Made by a program: the position numbers and the translations under genes. Shown in pieces: positions 1 through 6,002 of a DNA stretch of 64,000 nt (position 1 is its first letter; each line of letters starts with the position of its first letter). The DNA comes from Flavobacteriaceae bacterium (GTDB lineage: Bacteria > Bacteroidota > Bacteroidia > Flavobacteriales > Flavobacteriaceae), in the NCBI GenBank assembly GCA_013214065.1, contig JABSPK010000016.1:1-64000 (forward strand), given 5' to 3'. Under the pieces are notes generated by a model that was given only the letters and a program-made list of their open reading frames with translations, searched no databases and had not been told where the DNA came from.

Positions 1-45
1 TTGGAATCATATCAATTCAAATCTTATTATCGCCCAAAAACAACG

Positions 46-77
46 AAACCTTGCAAATCATAGATTTTGCAAGGTTT
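46..77 (+). terminator. Rho-independent terminator
   Basis: A perfect 12-bp inverted repeat (AAACCTTGCAAA at 46-57 and its complement at 66-77) closes an 8-base loop and runs into a short T tract on the + strand. It probably ends transcription of a gene left of the window, since no rightward gene precedes it here. Confidence 0.75.
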
Positions 78-102
78 TTAATTCGTTTGGAGTTTCCTCC
101 TA

Positions 103-193
103 GTGACCTCGGCAGGATTTAGACCTACCTTCAGTGACCACGGCAGTATTCAAACTACCTTTTGTGACCGCGGCAGGATTCAAACCTGCAACC
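103..193. repeat. Tandem degenerate copies of the tRNA-Arg 3' end
   Basis: Three head-to-tail units of 30-31 bases start at 103, 134 and 164, each opening with GTGACC followed by a CGGCAG-type block, a TTCAAAC-like block and CTACCTT or CAACCTT. The third unit is the authentic 3' part (T arm and acceptor strand) of the tRNA-Arg gene on the minus strand. The two outer units are mutated copies lying just beyond the tRNA 3' end. This is the arrangement expected where integrative elements have used a tRNA 3' end as an attachment site. No integrase is seen nearby in the window, so it would be a scar. Confidence 0.7.
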
Positions 194-238
194 TTCTGAG
201 CCGTAATCAGATGCGCTATTCAGTTGCGCCACGCGGCC
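165..238 (-). tRNA. tRNA-Arg (anticodon ACG)
   Basis: The minus strand folds into a 74-nt cloverleaf. The acceptor stem pairs GGCCGCG with CGCGGTC (one G-U pair), with discriminator base A. The D stem is GCGC/GCGC, and the anticodon stem TCTGA/TCAGA closes the loop TTACGGC, giving anticodon ACG. The T arm carries the TTTGAATCC loop. CCA is not encoded, so it must be added after transcription. ACG-reading tRNA-Arg normally has its wobble A deaminated to inosine to decode CGU/CGC/CGA. Confidence 0.95.
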
Positions 239-304
239 ATGTTTTAAGGGCTGCAAATATATTTCTTTTTAAATTTATCACAAAACCCCTTATCCAATAA
301 TTTA

Positions 305-817
305 ATGGATTTAAACAGCTACGTGCGCGATGTGCCCGACTTTCCGAAACCGGGAGTGGTCTTTAAAGACATCACCCCCTTGTTGAAATCACCCCAAGCC
401 TTGATGGCCGCCCTTGATGGCCTTTGCGATTTGGTGCCCAAAGGGGATGTCGATTTGGTGGTGGGCGTCGATAGCCGGGGTTTTATTTTCGCCCCGATGA
501 TGGCAAGCCGCCTGGGGGCTGGATTCATACCCGTACGAAAAAAAGGAAAATTACCACATACCACCTTGTCGCAATCCTACGATTTGGAATACGGTACCGA
601 TACCCTTGAAATCCACGCTGATGCGATTCGCAAGGGTGATAAGGTCTTGGTGCATGATGATGTGTTGGCGACCGGAGGCACGGCAAAAGCGGTCTGTGAC
701 CTTGTAGAACGCTCAGGCGGTATCATCGTGCAATGCAATTTTTTGATCGAACTCGATTTTCTTCAAGGGTCCCGTAAGCTAGGGGGGCTGCCCGTTGGGG
801 CCTTGCTGCATTATTGA
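305..817 (+). CDS. apt: Adenine phosphoribosyltransferase
   Basis: Cytosolic purine-salvage enzyme making AMP from adenine and PRPP. The 170-aa length is normal for Apt. It begins with the family's N-terminal pattern (PDFPKPGVVFKDITPLL), has GVDSRGF at about 54-60, and carries the PRPP-binding loop VLVHDDVLATGGTA at about 114-127, with the acidic DD pair and TGGT phosphate loop intact. The ATG at 305 gives the canonical N-terminus. The gene converges with a tiny gene on the opposite strand, with only 1 base between stop codons. Confidence 0.97.
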   Translation: MDLNSYVRDVPDFPKPGVVFKDITPLLKSPQALMAALDGLCDLVPKGDVDLVVGVDSRGFIFAPMMASRLGAGFIPVRKKGKLPHTTLSQSYDLEYGTDTLEIHADAIRKGDKVLVHDDVLATGGTAKAVCDLVERSGGIIVQCNFLIELDFLQGSRKLGGLPVGALLHY

Positions 818-818
818 A

Positions 819-959
819 TCAGTCCAATGCCCGGGTGGTCACATAGTAGCGCCAGCCGATAATCGCCAATTGCCATTTCTTGGCCTTGGCGGGGTCGAGA
901 CGTCTTTTGGTGAAAGAGGGCAATAACAGCTTGTTGAGTTTCGCCAGGAATTTGAACAT
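819..959 (-). CDS. Conserved 46-aa basic peptide
   Basis: A 46-residue ORF from ATG at 959 to TGA at 819, starting MFKFLAKLNKLLLPSFTKRR and ending in GWRYYVTTRALD. It is rich in Lys/Arg, with an amphipathic N-terminal half and an aromatic C-terminal part. From memory, very similar short proteins occur in many Flavobacteriia genomes, sometimes under the doubtful label SsrA-binding protein, although this one is far too short to be SmpB. It sits 1 base from the end of apt on the opposite strand. I take it as a real small gene of unknown function; translation evidence is lacking. Confidence 0.6.
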   Translation of the reverse strand: MFKFLAKLNKLLLPSFTKRRLDPAKAKKWQLAIIGWRYYVTTRALD

Positions 960-990
960 TAGCGTTTGATTTCGTGCAAAATACAATAAA

Positions 991-1015
991 AAAGCCCAAC
1001 ATCATGTTGGGCTTT
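991..1015 (-). terminator. Leftward terminator
   Basis: A perfect 12-bp inverted repeat, AAAGCCCAACAT and its complement around a single central base, is followed on the minus strand by a T tract (the AATAAAAAA stretch just left of it on the + strand). It would end a short leftward transcript starting near 1190, and it isolates the 46-aa gene further left. Confidence 0.75.
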
Positions 1016-1125
1016 CGCTGTTCGATTTTGATTGTTTTCGGTTTCCCGATTTTGATTTGATGAATATAGCAACAGCCAACCGTTGGGCTGCACCATCGGT
1101 GAATTCCCATTCACCCCTATACCGG

Positions 1126-1188
1126 TTATAAGATAAAAGTAACCAGGGTTAACAGCAGGGTCAAAAGGAATTTTACCAAAGTGATCAT
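1126..1188 (-). CDS. Possible 20-aa hydrophobic membrane peptide
   Basis: ATG at 1188 to TAA at 1126 encodes MITLVKFLLTLLLTLVTFIL, essentially a single transmembrane helix with one lysine. The RNA after the stop codon contains two hairpins (GGTGAAT/ATTCACC near 1095-1112 and CAGCC/GGCTG near 1074-1092) and then the strong terminator at 991-1015. A self-contained unit of about 200 nt is therefore plausible. The composition resembles small membrane peptides elsewhere in this window (32456-32635, 50166-50249) and type I toxin peptides, but nothing proves translation. A structured non-coding RNA is the main alternative. Confidence 0.3.
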   Translation of the reverse strand: MITLVKFLLTLLLTLVTFIL

Positions 1189-1189
1189 T

Positions 1190-1510
1190 GTCTTGTTTTT
1201 TTTAGTGACTGTTCGTGATTTGATGATTGTTTTCGTAATTCTTGTTTGAATATAAAATGAGAATCGTCATACTTCCAAAGAATCATAGCGGAATTAATGA
1301 AATTGAATACGAAATAGTAAGTAAAAAAATGAAATATGTCACAATTATGATGTGACCTCCTTGCTCATTGTTTTAAATTGAAATAGCATAAAACATTTTA
1401 CTTGTTCAACTGTTAGAATTGTAGGGGGTTTTTTGGCCTATTTTCGAAAACCAAGGGAGGAATTTGCTTAAAAATGGCCAAAATTGACGTTTTCGTTTCT
1501 TTTGGTGACA
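1190..1510. other. AT-rich gene-free interval
   Basis: About 320 bases with no convincing gene. It holds an imperfect dyad GTCACA...TGTGAC at 1338-1356 that could be a CRP/FNR-like site, and a 31-codon ORF from 1257 that I did not accept. The region is clearly more AT-rich than its flanks. Confidence 0.5.
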
Positions 1511-1542
1511 AAAAAACCGGCTGGTGTGGCCAACCGGTGTTT
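1511..1542 (-). terminator. Terminator of the M56/BlaI operon
   Basis: The inverted repeat ACCGGCTGG (1516-1524) / CCAACCGGT (1530-1538), with one G-U pair in RNA, is followed on the minus strand by a run of Ts. It lies 30 bases beyond the stop codon of the M56 peptidase gene. Confidence 0.8.
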
Positions 1543-1571
1543 TGACTCAAAGCGACTGAATGGGGTCGCTA

Positions 1572-3284
1572 TTAATTCTTTTTGGTGGTGATTTCGACCA
1601 CCCCGTTGGCAGCTTTTGCGCCGTACTTTTTGTCCGCTGCTTCCCCTTTCAGCACATTGATGGTCGCGATTTTGCTCGGTGAGAGTTTCTTGACTTTCTT
1701 TGCCGAGGCTACCTTGCCATCGATGACGTATAAAGGACCTTCCTCACCGTCGGTATCGACAAAGAAGAACCCGCCATCGGAACTGATGACCTCGACATCC
1801 TTGTCATTATCGCTATCGCGCATAATGAAAACGTTTGAATCGCCCTTCTTTCCATCTTTATACCGTTTGACCTTAACGCTTTTATGCTTGCTCTTCTTAC
1901 CGTCTTTACTCAAGTGTATTTTGACTTCTTCATCGTCATCATCGGTGACAAAGACATTGTATCCGTATTCGTGTAGATCATCCTTATCCACTTCATCACC
2001 ATCGACATAGACTTTATCTTCACCATCGACTTCCTTGATGATGATCTCTTTATGGCCGCTACCCCGACTGACCCAGACCCGGTCGTCATCCGTCGAAATT
2101 TTGGTGACGTTTTGATGGTAAGTGCCTTTGGATCCAATGGATACCCTATTGTTTTCACGATCGATATAAATAACCAAGGGCTGGATGCCGTTGTTGTCGG
2201 ATGAATTATAGGAATTCTTGAACGATGCCCCGTTTTTACCGGTGCCGGAAACTTCGACGGCGATATCGATGATTTCCTTTGCCTCATTGTGAACCACCGT
2301 ATAGGAGAAGTCAATGGCATCTTCGGCCAATTCCTGCTTCATTTTAAGAAGTTCGCTATCCGAGGTGTTTTTATTGATGATCAATTCGATCGATTTATAG
2401 GAAGTCGCTATGGCAGGGTCGCCATAGCGATACTCCTTGTCGGTGTTGAAGCCGACCAAAAAGAGCCCCAATAACGGAAGGATCAATAAGACTTTCAAAC
2501 TGTTCGTTTTTTTCGATTGATTTTGATTTAACATGACGATTCGTTTTTTGATTAATGAATTATAAAATGAATTGGTCAAGGCGAGGGTGTCTTGCCCGAC
2601 CGCTTGTCGCAACATTAGGTATTGATAGGTTTTCTTGTCGAAGGCCTTACAAGTCTCGGCATCCGCGATGAATTCGAGATTTTGCTTGATACTCGTCTTG
2701 TAGAGCCATACGACAGGGTTGAACCACAACAAAATACAGCACAGTTCCAATAAGAGCACATCAAGGGAGTGGTACTGTTTGGCGTGTACCTCTTCATGGG
2801 CAATGACCGAATCGAGTTCTTCGGTTTTGAATTGCCGCGGATTGTAATAGATGTATTTGAAAAAGGAAAATGGGGCGATGGTTTTTTTCGTGCGTACGTG
2901 ATAGAACGGAACGATACGCTCGATTTCAGACCGCGATGCCAATTGCCCGAGGGCCACCAGCTGGATGAGAAAACGGAGCAACAATACCGCCGCAACGGAA
3001 CCGTAGAGCAGTCCGATCCAAAACCACCAATCGATAGGGGTCGGAGTGTCTAAAGCGGTTGCCGTCGGTATGAATTCCCCCGTGGCCAGGTTGGGTAGTG
3101 CGGGTATGATCACGGTTTGTTTGATTTTGTAAAAGGGGAGCAAGAGGCTGGTAAGTAAACCCAGGGCCAAGAACCAGCGGTTTTCAGTAAAAAGGGTCTC
3201 TTTTTTCAGAAGGAGCATATAGCTCCCATAGAATAGGAATAAGATGCCCGATGATTTAATGAGGTGTAGGATGATGTCTTGCAT
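1572..3284 (-). CDS. M56 family (BlaR1/MecR1-like) membrane metallopeptidase
   Basis: A 570-aa integral membrane peptidase of the BlaR1/MecR1 sensor type. Hydrophobic helices at about 8-25, 36-52 and 88-112 precede a cytosolic zinc-protease module with HEEVH at 163-167 and the third ligand region NLEFIADAE at about 202-210. A further helix follows at about 262-278. The rest, about 290 residues, is acidic (several DDD/DE runs) and ends in a segment (PLYVIDGKVAS ... INVLKG ... ANGVVEITTKKN) that resembles a TonB-receptor plug, a known Bacteroidota variation. Classical BlaR1 carries a beta-lactam sensor there instead. It overlaps its repressor gene by one base (TAATG), implying translational coupling. 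The signal sensed is unknown. Confidence 0.9.
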   Translation of the reverse strand: MQDIILHLIKSSGILFLFYGSYMLLLKKETLFTENRWFLALGLLTSLLLPFYKIKQTVIIPALPNLATGEFIPTATALDTPTPIDWWFWIGLLYGSVAAVLLLRFLIQLVALGQLASRSEIERIVPFYHVRTKKTIAPFSFFKYIYYNPRQFKTEELDSVIAHEEVHAKQYHSLDVLLLELCCILLWFNPVVWLYKTSIKQNLEFIADAETCKAFDKKTYQYLMLRQAVGQDTLALTNSFYNSLIKKRIVMLNQNQSKKTNSLKVLLILPLLGLFLVGFNTDKEYRYGDPAIATSYKSIELIINKNTSDSELLKMKQELAEDAIDFSYTVVHNEAKEIIDIAVEVSGTGKNGASFKNSYNSSDNNGIQPLVIYIDRENNRVSIGSKGTYHQNVTKISTDDDRVWVSRGSGHKEIIIKEVDGEDKVYVDGDEVDKDDLHEYGYNVFVTDDDDEEVKIHLSKDGKKSKHKSVKVKRYKDGKKGDSNVFIMRDSDNDKDVEVISSDGGFFFVDTDGEEGPLYVIDGKVASAKKVKKLSPSKIATINVLKGEAADKKYGAKAANGVVEITTKKN

Positions 3285-3652
3285 TACTTCCGGTTTTCGA
3301 TGGTGGCGATGATTTCCTTTAATTCATCGACCGATATTTTTTCTTCCTTGGCGAAAAACGATACCAGGCTCTTGTACGAATTACCATAGTAATCGGCGAT
3401 GGTGGCGTTGATATAGGTTTTTCGATAAGTTTCTTTGCTGACTTTCGGGAAGTAGCGATGGGTGTTACCGAATACCTCATGCCCTACGAAGCCCTTTTCC
3501 TCAAGATTGCGAATGATGGTCGATAAGGTGTTATAATGTGGCTTTTGGTCGCCCATTTCGGTCATGACCTCTTTGACGAAGGCCTTTTCCAATTGCCATA
3601 GGATCTTCATGACGGCCTCTTCCTTATTCGTTAGTTTCTGCACGATATTCAA
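3284..3652 (-). CDS. BlaI/MecI-family transcriptional repressor
   Basis: A 122-aa winged-helix repressor. The N-terminal pattern KLTNKEEAVMKILWQLEKAFVK is typical of BlaI/MecI, followed by recognition-helix residues (YNTLSTIIRNLEEKGFV) and a helical dimerisation tail. These repressors are cleaved when the partner M56 peptidase is activated. The start used here is TTG at 3652; the GTG three codons further in is an alternative, and no ATG gives a complete domain. Two palindromes 31-65 bases upstream are likely operators, so the operon is probably autoregulated. Confidence 0.92.
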   Translation of the reverse strand: MNIVQKLTNKEEAVMKILWQLEKAFVKEVMTEMGDQKPHYNTLSTIIRNLEEKGFVGHEVFGNTHRYFPKVSKETYRKTYINATIADYYGNSYKSLVSFFAKEEKISVDELKEIIATIENRK

Positions 3653-3682
3653 TTTTGTCCGTCAAACATACTCTTGTTTTTT

Positions 3683-3717
3683 TAGTTGTACAACTATATT
3701 TATAGTTATTTAACTAT
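3683..3717. promoter_or_regulatory. Twin palindromic operator for the BlaI-type repressor
   Basis: A perfect 14-bp palindrome TAGTTGTACAACTA (3683-3696) is followed 5 bases later by ATAGTTA-TT-TAACTAT (3702-3717), sharing the TAGTT half-site. A further TAGTT lies at 3723. BlaI/MecI operators are dyads with TACA/TGTA cores, which the first site contains. The position directly upstream of the repressor gene, and between it and the divergent antiporter gene, fits autoregulation and possibly control of both directions. Confidence 0.75.
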
Positions 3718-3771
3718 TTTTTTAGTTTTTAATTTGGGGAAACGTGTCGTGGTGATGAATGTTAGTTGGTC

Positions 3772-3779
3772 TATATTTG
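3772..3779 (+). promoter_or_regulatory. -7 promoter element
   Basis: TATATTTG matches the Bacteroidota -7 consensus TAnnTTTG. The antiporter ATG at 3786 is only 6 bases further on, so the predicted transcript has a leader of about 3 bases. No clear -33 TTTG is seen at the usual 19-21 base spacing. Confidence 0.5.
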
Positions 3780-3785
3780 CCAAAA

Positions 3786-4733
3786 ATGCCGCCTGTGTTG
3801 AACCTTCTTTTTATTTTGGCCGGCCTGGCCCTGCTTATCTTCGGGGGAAACTGGCTGTTGAAATCGGCCGTTGCCCTTTCGTTGCGGTTAGACATCCCAA
3901 AGATCGTTATCGGCATGACGGTGGTTTCCTTTGCCACTTCGGCCCCTGAGTTGATCGTCAGTATCAAAGCCGCTTTGGATGGCTCTCCCGATTTGGCCCT
4001 GGGCAATGTCGTCGGTTCGAACATTGCGAATCTCGGTCTGGTTTTGGCTGTAACGGTGCTATTGGGTAGCATCGATGTGCGCAAGAGTTTTTATTCGACC
4101 GATTGGCCGGTGATGATGTTGGCTTCCTTACTCTTTGCAGGCTTCATCTATTTCGATGGGGTATTGGTGCGCTATGAAGGTATCGCCATGGTCACTTTTT
4201 TGTTTTTGTTCTTGGTTTACCTCCTACGATTTCAAAAAACGGCGGTCGTAGACGAAATGCCGGAAGACGACGAGGCAATGGCATGGCACAAACTAGTCCT
4301 CTTATTGGGGTTAGGCGGAGTGGCCCTTTGGGGGGGCTCCGAGTTGTTGATCGAAGGGGCCAAGAATATGGCCGGTAGCCTCGGGGTCAGCGAGCGTGTC
4401 ATCGGGATCACCGTCGTTTCGGTAGGAACCAGTATTCCGGAGTTGGCAGCCTCGATCATCGCCGTCTTGAAAAAGGAAAAAGCGATTTCGTTGGGTAACC
4501 TGATCGGTTCGAATATTTTCAATCTGTTGGCCGTCTTGGGCATCACCTCGATCATTACCCCAATTCCTGTAATTGATGAAGGCTTGTTGACGAACGATAT
4601 TTTTTGGATGCTGGGCATCTCCTTTTTGATCCTGCCCTTGGTTTTTATCCCGAAAGGATTGCGTTTGGGTTGGCGCGATGGTCTGATTTTGATCGGCCTA
4701 TACGTTGTTTTCGTTTATACAACCATCAATTAA
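3786..4733 (+). CDS. Calcium/sodium antiporter (CaCA family, YrbG-like)
   Basis: An inner-membrane cation antiporter of 315 aa with about ten hydrophobic helices. Both signature alpha repeats of the CaCA superfamily are present: GMTVVSFATSAPELIVSI followed by GNVVGSNIANLGL in the first half, and GITVVSVGTSIPELAASI followed by GNLIGSNIFNLLAVLG in the second. The acidic residues in PEL are the ion ligands. I chose ATG 3786 because the upstream in-frame ATG at 3759 lies before the promoter element and adds nine residues unlike the family start. A bidirectional terminator follows. Confidence 0.93.
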   Translation: MPPVLNLLFILAGLALLIFGGNWLLKSAVALSLRLDIPKIVIGMTVVSFATSAPELIVSIKAALDGSPDLALGNVVGSNIANLGLVLAVTVLLGSIDVRKSFYSTDWPVMMLASLLFAGFIYFDGVLVRYEGIAMVTFLFLFLVYLLRFQKTAVVDEMPEDDEAMAWHKLVLLLGLGGVALWGGSELLIEGAKNMAGSLGVSERVIGITVVSVGTSIPELAASIIAVLKKEKAISLGNLIGSNIFNLLAVLGITSIITPIPVIDEGLLTNDIFWMLGISFLILPLVFIPKGLRLGWRDGLILIGLYVVFVYTTIN

Positions 4734-4763
4734 AAAAGCCACCCCGATTAGGGATGGCCTTTT
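4733..4763. terminator. Bidirectional terminator
   Basis: The stem AGCCACCCC / GGGATGGCC with flanking A and T tracts lies between two convergent genes, the antiporter and GSII. It can terminate both. Confidence 0.8.
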
Positions 4764-4793
4764 CTTCTAAGCAACAACTAATTTATAGTCTTA

Positions 4794-5798
4794 TTAAGCG
4801 GATTTCACCGTTTTGATGATTCGGGCCGCTACCTTGTATGGGTCGGCATTCGAAGCAGGTCTACGGTCTTCCAACCATCCTTTCCATCCACTTTCGACCG
4901 TGGCGATCGGAATTCGGATCGAGGCTCCACGATCGGATACCCCGTAGCTGAATTCATGGATTGATTGGGTCTCGTGCAGACCGGTCAAACGTTGGTCGTT
5001 GAATTCCCCATAAACTGCGATATGCTCTTTGGTCACAGGACGGAAGGCTTCACAGATCTTATCATAGGTCTCTTTATTGCCCGCGGTACGCAAGGTGCTG
5101 TTGGAGAAGTTGGCGTGCATACCCGAACCGTTCCAATCCCCTTTGATCGGTTTTGGATGGTATTCGATGTAGAAACCGTACTCTTCGGTCAAACGATCCA
5201 AGAGGTAACGTGCGGCCCAAACTTGGTCTCCGGCATTCTTGGCACCTTTGGCGAAAATTTGGAACTCCCACTGCCCACAGGCAACTTCTTGGTTGATCCC
5301 TTCAAAATTGATACCGGCCTCAAGGCACATATCGGCATGGCGCTCGACCAAGTCCCTTCCGTGGGTGTTCTTTCCACCGACAGAGCAGTAGTACATCCCT
5401 TGTGGACCAGGATACCCTCCCATTGGGAAGCCCAAAGGCAATTGGGTCTCGGTATCCATGATAAAGTACTCTTGTTCAAAACCGAACCAGAAATCCCCAT
5501 CCTCATCATCGATGGTCGCCCTTGAATTGGAGGCGTGTGGTGTGCCATCGGAGTTCAAAACCTCGGCAATGACCAAGAAACCGTTATGACGGGCAGGGTC
5601 TGGATAAATAGCGACGGGTTTCAACAAACAATCGGATGAACCGCCCTCGGCCTGTTGGGTAGAACTACCATCAAACGACCAAACCGGGCAATCTTCAAGC
5701 TTACCGCTAAAGTCTTTTTCAATTTTCGTTTTACTTCTCATATTGGCGGTAGGCTGATAGCCATCCAACCAGATGTATTCTAATTTTGATTTGCTCAT
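4794..5798 (-). CDS. glnA: Glutamine synthetase type II (eukaryote-like)
   Basis: ATP-dependent ligation of ammonia to glutamate in the cytosol. The 334-aa length is typical of GSII, shorter than the ~470 aa of GSI. Seen are the N-terminal beta-Grasp region with WSFDGSSTQQ, the glutamate/metal motif WFGFEQEYF, the ATP/metal segment PKPIKGDWNGSGMHANFS, and RGASIRIP near the C-terminus. No adenylylation Tyr loop of GSI is present. It is divergent from a second, unrelated-size glutamine synthetase (GSIII) with a 204-base shared upstream region. A CAAAAGTA at 5832-5839 gives a good -7 element on this strand. Confidence 0.96.
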   Translation of the reverse strand: MSKSKLEYIWLDGYQPTANMRSKTKIEKDFSGKLEDCPVWSFDGSSTQQAEGGSSDCLLKPVAIYPDPARHNGFLVIAEVLNSDGTPHASNSRATIDDEDGDFWFGFEQEYFIMDTETQLPLGFPMGGYPGPQGMYYCSVGGKNTHGRDLVERHADMCLEAGINFEGINQEVACGQWEFQIFAKGAKNAGDQVWAARYLLDRLTEEYGFYIEYHPKPIKGDWNGSGMHANFSNSTLRTAGNKETYDKICEAFRPVTKEHIAVYGEFNDQRLTGLHETQSIHEFSYGVSDRGASIRIPIATVESGWKGWLEDRRPASNADPYKVAARIIKTVKSA

Positions 5799-5831
5799 AA
5801 CACGTGGCTATTTTTTGGTTTAAACAAGTAG

Positions 5832-5839
5832 CAAAAGTA
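5832..5839 (-). promoter_or_regulatory. -7 promoter element of the GSII gene
   Basis: On the minus strand this reads TACTTTTG, a full match to TAnnTTTG, 33 bases before the ATG. No convincing -33 element was found at normal spacing, which may mean activator-dependent expression. Confidence 0.55.
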
Positions 5840-6002
5840 TTGATTCAAACAAATAATTATATTTTTTTTGGGGGTAAAATTCAAAATGTTATCCATAATT
5901 TCATTAACCCCCATGATTTTAGGGGTTCATTGAAAAAATTGTAATATTTGCGGTCAATTTTATTAAATTGTTAATAATTACCCCTATCCAAAAGAGACAT
6001 CC

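Noticed and set aside
103-300. 65-codon ORF on the + strand over the tRNA region
   Set aside because: It runs antisense through the tRNA-Arg gene and the repeated tRNA ends; the protein is just translated repeat sequence.
1257-1355. 31-codon ORF starting MRIVILPKNH in the AT-rich gap
   Set aside because: No promoter, no terminator and no recognisable composition; it ends at the imperfect dyad. Too weak to report as a gene.
1338-1356. GTCACA...TGTGAC dyad as a CRP/FNR site
   Set aside because: Half-site order is reversed compared with TGTGA-N6-TCACA and no gene start is near enough; kept only as a note in the gap entry.
1582-2010. 142-codon Ser/Leu-rich ORF antisense to the M56 gene
   Set aside because: Serine-rich shadow of the Asp-rich coding region on the other strand; no start context.
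4965-5525. 186-codon ORF antisense to GSII
   Set aside because: Shadow frame created by the codon bias of glnA; the opposite strand is an unmistakable glutamine synthetase.
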